A stretch of 12,063 nt of DNA from Roseobacter sp. (GCA_024636425.1 JAGXHB010000035.1:1-12063), one strand, 5' to 3'; counted from the first letter of the stretch, positions 1 through 7,186 are shown. The notes: a model not told the origin generated them from the sequence alone. A program made the numbers and translations.

Positions 1-64
1 CGGCGCGTCCAATCACATCCCACAGGACCGATCCGATGCACAAGATATCAGGTGTCGTTGTCAT
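1..64 (-). CDS. PfkB-family carbohydrate kinase, N-terminal fragment
   Basis: Reading the minus strand from the ATG at 64-62 gives 21 codons before the window edge. The translation contains DILCIGSVLWDVIGR, the first beta strand and Gly-rich turn that open ribokinase/PfkB-type sugar kinases, where an early Gly and Asp line the sugar site. These enzymes phosphorylate a sugar or nucleoside with ATP in the cytoplasm; the substrate cannot be told from this fragment. The gene follows the DUF4198 gene on the same strand after 42 bases, so they could be co-transcribed. No clear Shine-Dalgarno is visible before this ATG; the start is chosen because it gives the expected short leader before the ILCIG strand. 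Family call from memory of Roseobacter proteins; moderate certainty because so little is present. Confidence 0.68.
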   Translation of the reverse strand, partial: MTTTPDILCIGSVLWDVIGRA

Positions 65-106
65 GGCGTGGGTCTAGCCGCCACCGGGCTTGATGTGCAA
101 GGCGCG

Positions 107-919
107 TTATTGCGGCACTTTGAACGTAAGCGCGGCCCACAATGTTTCCCACACCGCGGCGTCCGCGTCATCGCCTGCGCCAAAGGGGCGCAGTACGACG
201 GCGTCAAACAGGTATTCATGGCCTGCCACCACCGGGATTGTCGCTTCGCCCGCCGCGTCCGTGCGGTATTTGGTGATGCTCACGGTTTCATCCGGGGCGC
301 GGTCGAAAACTTCGATCTGCGCATCCGCACGCGGTTTTGCCTCATAGCTCAATGCGACCTGCATCTGACCATCAAAATCTGGATCATAGGGATTGGTCAA
401 GGCGACAAATTCAGTTTCAAGTCCGGCGAATTCATCGCTGCCAGCACCAGACCCGATGGCAATCAGCGATTTTATGTGGCGCGTATAGCTTTCCTTGACC
501 TTTTCCTGCGACCAGCCATTGGCAATGTGGTCAGCCTTGGCGTTCGCAAAATCCTTGTGTTCGGTAAACGCCAGGAATTTTTCAAATTCATTGTAGGTCA
601 CAAGCGAAGGTGCAGTTTCCGCGACCACCACCAACAGGGTGTCCTTGCCCGGAGCGCGCATTTTCAGGGCGGGTGTGTCGCCGGCACGGGCCGGGATCGC
701 GATTGTCTGTCCGTTCACGATCATGTCAAACCGCGGCGTGCGATCAGGGAAATAGGAGAATGCAGAACCGACGAACTCCTCGCCATTTCGAAAGGCCGCT
801 CTGACGTTTTCTTCGTTTTGCACTTGATACTTTTCCGGAGAAATCCAGTATTCATGCGCAGATAGCGGGCCGATCGGCAGCGCACACAACAAAGTAAAAA
901 GAATACGGGGCAGGGCCAT
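107..919 (-). CDS. Exported DUF4198 protein, likely metal-uptake accessory
   Basis: This 270-residue protein has a signal peptide (residues 1-21, MALPRILFTLLCALPIGPLSA) with predicted cleavage before His22, so the mature protein would start HEYWISPEKY. A DUF4198 domain fills the remainder, with beta-rich repeats and a C-terminal segment (FDAVVLRPF) typical of the family. DUF4198 proteins include NikK-type periplasmic components of nickel transporters, and an N-terminal His in such proteins suggests metal binding; the function here is inferred. I chose ATG 919 over the upstream in-frame ATG 934 because GAAGG lies 8 bases before it. It is divergent from the HupE-like gene, with start codons about 20 bases apart, and is followed on the same strand by the PfkB kinase. 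A longer open frame upstream to 1132 is antisense to the HupE-like gene and is not used. Confidence 0.8.
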   Translation of the reverse strand: MALPRILFTLLCALPIGPLSAHEYWISPEKYQVQNEENVRAAFRNGEEFVGSAFSYFPDRTPRFDMIVNGQTIAIPARAGDTPALKMRAPGKDTLLVVVAETAPSLVTYNEFEKFLAFTEHKDFANAKADHIANGWSQEKVKESYTRHIKSLIAIGSGAGSDEFAGLETEFVALTNPYDPDFDGQMQVALSYEAKPRADAQIEVFDRAPDETVSITKYRTDAAGEATIPVVAGHEYLFDAVVLRPFGAGDDADAAVWETLWAALTFKVPQ

Positions 920-941
920 GCGATCAACCTTCATTAATTCT

Positions 942-2252
942 ATGGCTAAGCTGGCGTTACTGATGATTTTGTCAAGTGCCCTGCTGTTGGGCGCGACGCG
1001 CGCGCAGGCGCATGAAGTGCAGCCGACAATCGCTGATCTGAGCGTGGCGGATGGTATCGCAGAGATGTCTTTGCTGATCAATCTGGAGGCTTTTCTGGCT
1101 GGTATTGACCTTGATACCGTCGCAGACACCAATGATGCCGAAAATGCGCAGGACTATGATAGCCTGCGCGCCCTGCCGGGGCCACAGATTGCCGATCGCG
1201 CGCCGCGTCTGCTGACCGATTGGAACACCCTGCCGATGCTCACGGTGGACGGCGTGCCGACGGCCCTGCAAAGTGTGTCCATCAGCGTGCCGGATGATAT
1301 CGACCTCTCCTTGCCGCGTGCATCGCAATGGGTTTTGCGCGCGCCGGTCCCGCAAGATGCACGTAGCGTGACGGTGACATGGCCCGAAGGCGGCGGGGCG
1401 ATGGTGCTGCGCCAGCAAGGGGTCGACGATCCCTTCACCGGATATCTCGATGGGGGCCAGACCAGTGATGAAATCAACCTTGGCGGGGGCGGGGCGCAAA
1501 ATGCGTGGCAGGCATTTGTCAGCTACATGCCCGTGGGGTTCGACCATATTCTGCCCAAGGGACTTGACCATATCCTGTTTGTGCTGGGTTTGTTTTTCCT
1601 GTCCACCCACCTGCGGCCGCTGATCTGGCAGGTTTCAGCGTTCACGCTGGCGCACACCGTGACGCTGGCGTTGGGCGCACTTGGCTGGGTCACTGTGCCT
1701 GCCGCCATTGTAGAGCCGCTCATCGCCGCGTCGATCACCTATGTTGCGGTGGAGAATATATTCACATCAGGGCTCAGCCGGTGGCGGCCGCTGGTGATCT
1801 TTGGATTTGGGCTGTTGCACGGGCTTGGATTTGCCTCGGTACTGGGGGAATTCGGGCTGCCCGAAAACCAATTCATTCCCGCGTTGATCGGTTTCAACAT
1901 CGGGGTTGAATTGGGGCAACTGACGGTAATCGGCTTTATGGCGCTTTGTGTCTGGCAGGCGCTGCGGATTGACCGGGGTGACGGCAGCCCCAAAGGGGCC
2001 GCGCTGACGTATAGTGCGCTGATTCTGGTTGCCGCCGCACTGATCATTGTGCCTTGGCCCGATCTGGCCCGGTTGCTGGAAGCGCCAGTGCCGGTCTTTG
2101 CGCTGCCGCTGCTGCTGATTTTCGGGGGGTGCCTGCTGTCGGTGCAAAAACGGGCGACACCCGACGCCTATCGCCGCTACGTCGCTGTGCCCGCCTCTGT
2201 CGGCATTGCCATCGTCGGCGCCTATTGGTTTATTGAGCGGGTCTTTTTGTAA
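942..2252 (+). CDS. HupE/UreJ-family membrane protein, putative metal transporter
   Basis: A 436-residue membrane protein. Residues 1-23 form a signal peptide ending AQA, so the mature protein starts HEVQPT. Residues 24 to about 190 are a soluble, probably periplasmic domain. From about residue 198 a hydrophobic domain of roughly seven membrane segments carries the HupE/UreJ_2 signatures: FDHILPKGLDHILFVLGL, FTLAHTVTLALGALG, VEPLIAASITYVAVEN, FGLLHGLGFASVLGEFGL and FNIGVELGQL. The His and Asp residues in these segments are the proposed nickel or cobalt ligands of this family. HupE and UreJ proteins import nickel for hydrogenase and urease; no hydrogenase or urease gene is present here, so the metal is unknown. 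Start: ATG 942 gives a compact signal peptide; an in-frame ATG at 918 would add MRSTFINS. Neither has a strong ribosome site. The neighbour across the shared start region is an exported DUF4198 protein. Confidence 0.82.
   Translation: MAKLALLMILSSALLLGATRAQAHEVQPTIADLSVADGIAEMSLLINLEAFLAGIDLDTVADTNDAENAQDYDSLRALPGPQIADRAPRLLTDWNTLPMLTVDGVPTALQSVSISVPDDIDLSLPRASQWVLRAPVPQDARSVTVTWPEGGGAMVLRQQGVDDPFTGYLDGGQTSDEINLGGGGAQNAWQAFVSYMPVGFDHILPKGLDHILFVLGLFFLSTHLRPLIWQVSAFTLAHTVTLALGALGWVTVPAAIVEPLIAASITYVAVENIFTSGLSRWRPLVIFGFGLLHGLGFASVLGEFGLPENQFIPALIGFNIGVELGQLTVIGFMALCVWQALRIDRGDGSPKGAALTYSALILVAAALIIVPWPDLARLLEAPVPVFALPLLLIFGGCLLSVQKRATPDAYRRYVAVPASVGIAIVGAYWFIERVFL
947..975 (-). promoter_or_regulatory. 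Possible promoter of the DUF4198 gene
   Basis: On the minus strand a perfect TTGACA lies at 975-970. With a 17-base spacer the -10 would be AGCTTA at 952-947, a poor match. A start near 940 would give a leader of about 20 bases carrying the GAAGG ribosome site for ATG 919, so the geometry fits. The site lies inside the signal-peptide codons of the opposing HupE-like gene. Tentative because the -10 is weak. Confidence 0.25.
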
Positions 2253-2276
2253 CCAGCTGTGGGGCCGGGCCTGCCG

Positions 2277-2897
2277 CTACCGCATGGCTGCGACAAGCTC
2301 GGCCAGCGCCTTGACCGGGTCGGGGTGCTGCCAGATCTCATCCCCGATGCCGAAAAAGTCGGTATAGGGGGTGAGGGTGCGGATTGCCGCGATGTCCAGC
2401 GCCCCTTCGGCCACGACCGGGACTTCGATGACTTCGGACCACCACTGGAACAAATCAAGCTCGGCAAAAGCGCCGTCCCCCAGTGCGGATGACAGCACCG
2501 GACCGAAACTGACATAATCTGCACCCGCTTCGCCCGCGGCCATGCCATCATGACGTGATCCGGCGCAGAAACTGCCGACAACGGCATCTTCGCCCAAGGT
2601 CTTGCGGGCATGACGCACCGAGCGTGCGGCGTCGACAAGATGTACACCGTCCAGCCCGATCTTTTCTGCCAGCAAGGTGTGATCCGCGATCACCAGTGCA
2701 ATGTCGCGCGGTTCGGTCACAGCGCGCATTGCGTCCGCCGCGCGCAGCAGGCGGTCTTCGTCGCGGGTGGAAAGTGCAAGGCGCAGACAGGCAAAAGGCT
2801 GGGCATCCAACACGCGGGCAAGAGTGTCAGGAAATTGGCCGAGCTCAATCTCGGGTGGTGTGATGAGGTAAAGTTGGGGCTGGTCGGGAGTGTCCAT
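2277..2897 (-). CDS. Thiamine phosphate synthase (ThiE/TenI)-like protein, degenerate active site
   Basis: This 206-residue protein has the ThiE/TenI TIM-barrel pattern: YLIT at residues 10-13, GVHL at 84-87, GSFCAGSRHD near 108-117, GADYVSFGPV at 125-134 and PVVAEGA at 160-166. Classical ThiE joins the thiazole and pyrimidine precursors of thiamine in the cytoplasm. Here key positions differ from the usual enzyme: the ND after the fourth strand reads AD, GVHLGQ reads GVHLVD, the T-x-T-K after the GP loop is absent (SSALGDG), and IGGI near the C-terminus reads AEGA. It may therefore not make thiamine phosphate. ATG 2897 is preceded by AGAAGGA at 8-base spacing, which sets the start. It is convergent with the HupE-like gene (24 bases between stops) and divergent from trmJ. 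Family is secure; function is not. Confidence 0.75.
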   Translation of the reverse strand: MDTPDQPQLYLITPPEIELGQFPDTLARVLDAQPFACLRLALSTRDEDRLLRAADAMRAVTEPRDIALVIADHTLLAEKIGLDGVHLVDAARSVRHARKTLGEDAVVGSFCAGSRHDGMAAGEAGADYVSFGPVLSSALGDGAFAELDLFQWWSEVIEVPVVAEGALDIAAIRTLTPYTDFFGIGDEIWQHPDPVKALAELVAAMR

Positions 2898-2960
2898 GGC
2901 GCGTGTCCTTCTGGGCTTTGACGGCGTGACTAGCTGATGGCAGCGGAAAAGAAAACTTTT

Positions 2961-2994
2961 ATGCCTCCGGCGGGGATTTTTTCCCATTTGGAAG
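2961..2994 (+). repeat. Short GCCTCCGGCGGGG-type interspersed element
   Basis: The 143-base gap between the ThiE-like gene and trmJ holds ATGCCTCCGGCGGGGATTTT followed by TTCCCATTTGGAAG. From memory, a motif of the form GCCTCCGGCGGGGATATTTT plus an A/G-rich tail recurs many times in Rhodobacteraceae genomes, mostly between genes. Its role is unknown to me. Only this one copy occurs in the window, so the repeat status cannot be shown here. The remainder of the gap shows no convincing promoter. Confidence 0.4.
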
Positions 2995-3040
2995 CTGTCG
3001 ATTTCTTGCGAGGACGGTGTGGGCCGCGTAAGAGGCCGGT

Positions 3041-3793
3041 ATGACTGACCCAGTAGAATTGCCTCAGATCCCTGCCATTGTGCTGGTGCGCCCCCAGATG
3101 GGCGAGAACATCGGCGCGGCTGCGCGCGCGATGTGGAACTTTGGGCTGGACCGGATGCGGATCGTCGCACCGCGCGATGGCTGGCCCAACCCGGCGGCGG
3201 TGGCAATGGCATCGGGTGCGGGCCGTCTGCTGGATAAGGCGCAACTGTGTGATGATTTGCCGGTTGCCTGTGCCGATTGCGACTATGTCTTTGCCACGAC
3301 CGCACGGTCGCGCGACCTGATCAAGCCGGTCTTCAGCCCCGAAGCTGCGATGACCGAAGCTGCGCGGCGCATCGCAAGCGGGCAGCGGGTGGCGGTGCTG
3401 TTCGGTCCGGAACGGGCGGGGCTGGAAAATGAAGATATCGCGCGGGCAAACGCGATCATATCTGTTCCTGTAAACCCGCACTTTGCGTCGCTTAACCTTG
3501 CGCAGTGTGTTTTGCTGATGGGCTATGAGTGGATGCGCGCGCAAGGCAATGTTACCGCGCAACAGACGCAGATGGCCGGCACGGACTGGGCCAGCGGCCA
3601 AGAGATTGAACATTTGGCAGCGCATTACGAAGAGCGGCTGGAAACCTCCGGCTTTTTCTTTCCCGACCATAAAGTTGCCTCAATGAAGCTGAACCTGCGC
3701 AATATGTGGTCGCGGATGCCGCTGACGCGCGCGGACGTGCAGATGCTGCACGGCATGATGCGGCAAATGGTGCGCTGGAAAGAGCGCGACTAG
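3041..3793 (+). CDS. trmJ: SpoU-family tRNA 2'-O-methyltransferase (TrmJ type)
   Basis: This 250-residue protein carries the three SPOUT/SpoU motifs: motif 1 around Asn23 and Arg29 (GENIGAAARAM), motif 2 at 119-126 (VLFGPERAG, Glu124), and motif 3 from Ser150 (SLNLAQCVLLMGYE). These build the trefoil knot that binds S-adenosylmethionine. TrmJ enzymes methylate the ribose of nucleotide 32 in tRNA anticodon loops; TrmJ rather than another SpoU member is inferred from length (about 246 in E. coli) and from the C-terminal helical extension ending LHGMMRQMVRWKERD. ATG 3041 has AAGAGG 5 bases upstream. It is divergent from the ThiE-like gene and followed by ctaA on the same strand after 53 bases with no terminator seen, so it may lead a trmJ-ctaA-M32 transcript. 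Confidence 0.85.
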   Translation: MTDPVELPQIPAIVLVRPQMGENIGAAARAMWNFGLDRMRIVAPRDGWPNPAAVAMASGAGRLLDKAQLCDDLPVACADCDYVFATTARSRDLIKPVFSPEAAMTEAARRIASGQRVAVLFGPERAGLENEDIARANAIISVPVNPHFASLNLAQCVLLMGYEWMRAQGNVTAQQTQMAGTDWASGQEIEHLAAHYEERLETSGFFFPDHKVASMKLNLRNMWSRMPLTRADVQMLHGMMRQMVRWKERD

Positions 3794-3846
3794 ACCTTCG
3801 CAGGCCTTTGCCATACCACTTGCCCGAGCGAGAAAAGAGAGGCGAA

Positions 3847-4998
3847 ATGGCCGAGAAACGCAAGCTTTTCGAAGAGGTCGACGCGGTGCAGACGACCCGC
3901 CCCGTGGCCCGGACCGGAGTGATTGATCGTGGGCGCGGCGGTGCGCGGGGCGCGATCCGCATTTGGCTGATGATTCTTTTCGCTCTGGTCTTTGTGATGA
4001 TTGCGGTTGGCGGGCTGACCCGGCTGACGGACAGCGGATTGTCGATCACCGAATGGCGGCCCTTTGCCGGGGCGATGCCGCCGCTGAATGATGCCGACTG
4101 GCAATCTGAATTCACAAAGTATCAGGCGATAGACGAATTTCAGGTTCAGAACTCCTGGATGCAGCTTTCTGATTTCAAACGGATTTATTGGTGGGAATGG
4201 GGCCATCGCCAACTGGGCCGCGTGATCGGCCTTGTCTGGGCTGTGGGTTTTTTGTGGTTTCTGGCGCGTCGGCAAATTCCTGTTGGATGGACGCCTCGTC
4301 TGCTGATCCTTGGCGGGCTTGGCGGGCTTCAGGGCGCAATCGGATGGTGGATGGTCGCGTCGGGTGTGACGACGGGGGCAGGGACCACCGATGTGGCGTC
4401 CTATCGGTTGGCCACGCATCTGGGGCTGGCGTTTGCCATTCTGGGGGTGATTACATGGTATGCGCTGTTGCTGGGTCGCAGCGAACGCGACCTGATACAG
4501 GCAAGGCGCGCCAAAGAAGCGCGCCAATTTGGTCTGGCGACCGGGTTGCTGTATCTTGCATTCGTTCAAATCCTCATCGGCGCGCTGGTCGCGGGGATCG
4601 ATGCGGGACGCTTTTTTGTCGATTGGCCGCTGATGCAGGGGCAGTTTTTCCCGCAAGGTGCCTTTGATGTCACCCCCGTCTGGCGGAATTTCTTTGAAAA
4701 TCCGGGGCTGGTGCAGTTTATCCACCGCATGGCCGGATATCTTCTGTTTGCCTTCGGCATTGTGGTCTGGCTGCGTGGGCGCCGATCGACCCATCCTGCC
4801 ACGCGATTTGCCTTTAACGCGGTGATGGCCGCGCTGGCGCTTCAGGTTGTGCTGGGCATTACCACTGTTGTTTATGCGGCTCCCGTTCACATCGCGCTGG
4901 CGCATCAGGCGCTGGCAGTGATCCTGTGGGTGCTTATTCTGCGCGCCCGATTCCTGTGCGCCTATCCGGTTGCGACTTCCCTGAGAGGACCAAAGTGA
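3847..4998 (+). CDS. ctaA: Heme A synthase (CtaA/Cox15 type)
   Basis: A 383-residue inner-membrane protein that oxidises a methyl group of heme O to make heme A for cytochrome oxidase. About eight membrane segments follow a charged N-terminus of about 37 residues. Signature residues are all visible: GGLTRLTDSGLSITEWRP near 55-72; WWEWGHRQLGR with Glu117 and His120, matching the E-x-x-H of Bacillus CtaA; His191 in ATHLG; His293 in IHRMAGY; and His353 in AHQALA. The four His should bind the two hemes. The long IDAGRFFVDWPLM loop is typical of the Cox15-like alphaproteobacterial type. ATG 3847 is chosen because GAGAGG precedes it by 4 bases; the open frame continues upstream but only over trmJ. 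Its stop TGA shares an A with the start of the next gene, implying translational coupling. No other oxidase assembly genes are in the window. Confidence 0.92.
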   Translation: MAEKRKLFEEVDAVQTTRPVARTGVIDRGRGGARGAIRIWLMILFALVFVMIAVGGLTRLTDSGLSITEWRPFAGAMPPLNDADWQSEFTKYQAIDEFQVQNSWMQLSDFKRIYWWEWGHRQLGRVIGLVWAVGFLWFLARRQIPVGWTPRLLILGGLGGLQGAIGWWMVASGVTTGAGTTDVASYRLATHLGLAFAILGVITWYALLLGRSERDLIQARRAKEARQFGLATGLLYLAFVQILIGALVAGIDAGRFFVDWPLMQGQFFPQGAFDVTPVWRNFFENPGLVQFIHRMAGYLLFAFGIVVWLRGRRSTHPATRFAFNAVMAALALQVVLGITTVVYAAPVHIALAHQALAVILWVLILRARFLCAYPVATSLRGPK

Positions 4999-6473
4999 TG
5001 ACAGCCTATGATGATCTGATCAATTTTCAGCGCGAGACAGAGGCTCTGGCGCAGGTCGCCGGACGGTTGGGTTGGGACCAGGAAACGGTGATGCCGCGCG
5101 GCGCCGCCCCGCAGAGGGCCGAGGAAATGGCCGCGATGGACACGGTCCTGCATGCCCGCCGAATGGACAGCCGCGTCGGTGACTGGTTGGCGGACATCAA
5201 TCCAGACACGCTGGAGGACGTGGGCCGCGCCAATCTGCGCCTTATCCAGCGCAGTTTCGACCGCGCGACAAAAGTGCCTGCGGCGCTGTCGGCGCGGATC
5301 GCGCGGGTGACTTCGCTGGCACAGGGTATCTGGGCCGAGGCGCGCGCCGCGGATGATTTCGCGGCCTTTGCACCAACGCTGGAAGAGGTGCTCGCGCTCA
5401 AGCGGGAGGAGGGGCACGCCCTAGCGTCAGGCGGGGATGTCTATGATGCCATGCTTGATGACTATGAACCCGGCGCCACAGGCGATCAGCTGAAAAAGAT
5501 GTTCGGGGCGTTGCGGCCAGAACTGACAGAGCTGCGCGCCGCTGTGCGCGATGCGGAAGCCCCGCCGATGCTGGAGGGTATTTTTGACGAGGGCGCGCAG
5601 ATGAAGCTGACCCGGCAATTGGCCAAGACGTTCGGTTATGACATGACCCGTGGTCGGGTCGACAAGGCGGTGCATCCGTTTTCCTCCGGTTCCGGACTTG
5701 ATGTGCGCATCACCACGCGCACCAATGCGCTGGACCCTTTCAACTGCTTTTACTCCACCATTCACGAGGTCGGGCACGCCGCTTATGAGCAAGGTATTGA
5801 CACTGATTACCTGCTCACGCCGCTGGGGTCTGGCGTGTCCATGGGCGTCCATGAGAGCCAAAGCCGGATCTACGAAAACCAGCTTGGTCGCAGCCGCGCC
5901 TTTACAGGCTGGTTGTTTGACCAGATGCGCGAGGCGTTTGGCGATTTTGGCGTCGCGGATGCGGATGCGTTCTATCGCATTGTGAACCGGGTGTCCGATG
6001 GCTTTATCCGGACCGAAGCTGATGAACTTCAGTACAATCTACATGTGCTGATGCGGTTCGATCTTGAACGGGCCCTTGTGGCGGGCAATCTGAATGTTGC
6101 CGATCTGGAAGGCGCGTGGAACGACCGGTTCAGGGCGGACTTTGGTTTTGCCGTGGACCGCCCTTCAAACGGTGTGCTTCAGGATGTTCATTGGTCTGTC
6201 GGACTATTTGGATATTTCCCGACATATTCGCTTGGCAATGTCTATGCCGGGTGCCTTGACAAGGCCCTGCGCGCCGCAGTGCCTGATCTGGACACATCGC
6301 TGGCGCAGGGCGACACTTCATCTGCCACAGCGTGGTTGCGTGACAACGTGCAGACCCATGGCGGTCTGTATGAGCCAAGCGCATTGATTGAACGCGCGAC
6401 AGGGTCAAAACCGGATGAGAAACCCTTGCTGTCGTACTTGACGACCAAGTTTGCGGCGATCTACACCCTTTAG
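4998..6473 (+). CDS. Carboxypeptidase Taq family metallopeptidase (M32)
   Basis: This 491-residue protein has the usual M32 length and all six family signatures in order: HPF at 226-228, DVRIT at 235-239, HEVGH at 256-260, HESQ from 285, IRTEAD from 337 and GVLQDVHW from 392. His256 and His260 bind the catalytic metal with the Glu of HESQ, and Glu257 is the catalytic base. The family are cytoplasmic metallocarboxypeptidases that remove C-terminal residues from peptides; no signal peptide is seen. ATG 4998 overlaps the ctaA stop (TGATG) and has GAGAGGA 8 bases or so upstream, so translation is probably coupled. An in-frame longer start at 4926 would lie inside ctaA and is rejected. There is no clear intrinsic terminator after the stop. 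Confidence 0.93.
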   Translation: MTAYDDLINFQRETEALAQVAGRLGWDQETVMPRGAAPQRAEEMAAMDTVLHARRMDSRVGDWLADINPDTLEDVGRANLRLIQRSFDRATKVPAALSARIARVTSLAQGIWAEARAADDFAAFAPTLEEVLALKREEGHALASGGDVYDAMLDDYEPGATGDQLKKMFGALRPELTELRAAVRDAEAPPMLEGIFDEGAQMKLTRQLAKTFGYDMTRGRVDKAVHPFSSGSGLDVRITTRTNALDPFNCFYSTIHEVGHAAYEQGIDTDYLLTPLGSGVSMGVHESQSRIYENQLGRSRAFTGWLFDQMREAFGDFGVADADAFYRIVNRVSDGFIRTEADELQYNLHVLMRFDLERALVAGNLNVADLEGAWNDRFRADFGFAVDRPSNGVLQDVHWSVGLFGYFPTYSLGNVYAGCLDKALRAAVPDLDTSLAQGDTSSATAWLRDNVQTHGGLYEPSALIERATGSKPDEKPLLSYLTTKFAAIYTL

Positions 6474-6628
6474 GGTGGCAAACGTTGCAATTGACTGGAA
6501 CCGAAATCTTTTTGCGGTGTTGGTCGCGTAGAAGTCTGGTGCCTGTCGGAATGTTCTGATAGTATTGCCATGGTGGGGTGATGTGGTTACACGTTGCCTG
6601 GATGATTTTATTTTCGGGAGAAGTGTAC

Positions 6629-6958
6629 ATGAATCGTTTTCTTTCTTTGGTCGCTGTAGGCCTGCTGACTGCTGGTGCTGCAACTGCTCAGGTAACAACG
6701 CAGGCAGCCGTTCTTGGCAATTCCGGCGATGCAACCTATTCGCTGCAAATCCGTGGTGCCAACAATATCGTCTATAACTGCAAGCCAGACATCGTTTCCG
6801 TCGACGGCGTGCGCGCACGTCAGTGCGTTGCTGCCGGTGAGGGTGGTTTGTTTGGTGCCGGTAACGGTATTGCTACTGGTGTAGCAGCAGGCGTTGCAGC
6901 CTTGGTTCTGGTCGCTGTAGTTTCTAACGACTCTTCGACAACCACAACAACCAACTGA
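6629..6958 (+). CDS. Small exported protein with C-terminal membrane helix and Thr-rich tail
   Basis: A 109-residue protein that I do not recognise as a named family. Residues 1-20 are a signal peptide (MNRFLSLVAVGLLTAGAATA). The mature part starts QVTTQ, has a short polar domain with two cysteines (Cys51, Cys66) that could form a disulfide, then a Gly-rich stretch (GEGGLFGAGNG), a hydrophobic segment at about 81-98 (IATGVAAGVAALVLVAVV) and the tail SNDSSTTTTTN. This suggests an envelope protein, possibly anchored by the C-terminal helix. ATG 6629 is chosen because GGAGAAG ends 6 bases upstream; an in-frame start at 6578 has no such site and would spoil the signal peptide. The gene stands alone with a hairpin and strong terminator after it, so it is probably a single-gene transcript. 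The 155 bases before it hold no convincing promoter, although TTGACT occurs at 6491-6496. Confidence 0.75.
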   Translation: MNRFLSLVAVGLLTAGAATAQVTTQAAVLGNSGDATYSLQIRGANNIVYNCKPDIVSVDGVRARQCVAAGEGGLFGAGNGIATGVAAGVAALVLVAVVSNDSSTTTTTN

Positions 6959-6972
6959 TCACGCAATCTGTG

Positions 6973-7004
6973 CGGATACCGGCCTGATCTTAGGTTGGTA
7001 TCCG
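6973..7004 (+). other. 13-bp hairpin in the 3' untranslated region
   Basis: CGGATACCGGCCT at 6973-6985 pairs with AGGTTGGTATCCG at 6992-7004 over 13 positions, two of them G-U, around the loop GATCTT. It starts 14 bases after the stop of the small exported protein and is not followed by a T run, so it is not a standard terminator. It lies in the same predicted mRNA as the real terminator 50 bases on. It may stabilise the message or be a protein or sRNA site; that is inference. Confidence 0.5.
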
Positions 7005-7053
7005 GAACACATAGCTGAGTTTCGGCTTTTATGTGCTGATACAGTAACGACAG

Positions 7054-7092
7054 AAAAAAGCCCGTCGATCGTATTTGATCGGCGGGCTTTTT
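7054..7092 (+). terminator. Strong rho-independent terminator
   Basis: AAAAAAGCCCGTCGATC (7054-7070) is followed by the loop GTATTT and GATCGGCGGGCTTTTT (7077-7092). The 11-bp GC-rich stem has one T-G wobble, and the A and T tracts on either side extend it. The T run on the plus strand ends the transcript of the small exported protein; the A run means it could also stop transcripts coming from the opposite side. The IS630 element begins 11 bases further on. Confidence 0.9.
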
Positions 7093-7102
7093 GCTTTTGG
7101 CA

Positions 7103-7127
7103 TTTAAAGCGTCCCGCCCGAAACCTG
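7103..7127. repeat. Left terminal inverted repeat of the IS630 element
   Basis: TTTAAAGCGTCCCGCC (7103-7118) is the perfect reverse complement of 8147-8162. After three mismatched bases, AACCTG at 7122-7127 matches again, giving 22 of 25 positions. Confidence 0.9.
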
Positions 7128-7186
7128 AATCGCGGGGATACCCACCTACATGATTTTGTGATTCATCTGATGTGAGAGGATGGATC

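Noticed and set aside
68..865. 265-codon plus-strand open frame at the left end
   Set aside because: Antisense to the DUF4198 gene, no domain and atypical composition.
920..1132. Longer N-terminus for the DUF4198 protein
   Set aside because: The extra 71 residues would precede a clean signal peptide and overlap the HupE-like gene; GAAGG supports ATG 919.
2253..2276. Bidirectional terminator between the convergent HupE-like and ThiE-like genes
   Set aside because: GC-rich but no stable stem with a T run on either strand.
3790..4905. 371-codon minus-strand open frame opposite ctaA
   Set aside because: Pro/Arg/Gln-rich composition, no motif, and fully covered by the well-supported ctaA gene.
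6491..6519. TTGACT as -35 of a promoter for the small exported protein
   Set aside because: No acceptable -10 at 16-18 bases (GCGGTG), so not called as a feature.
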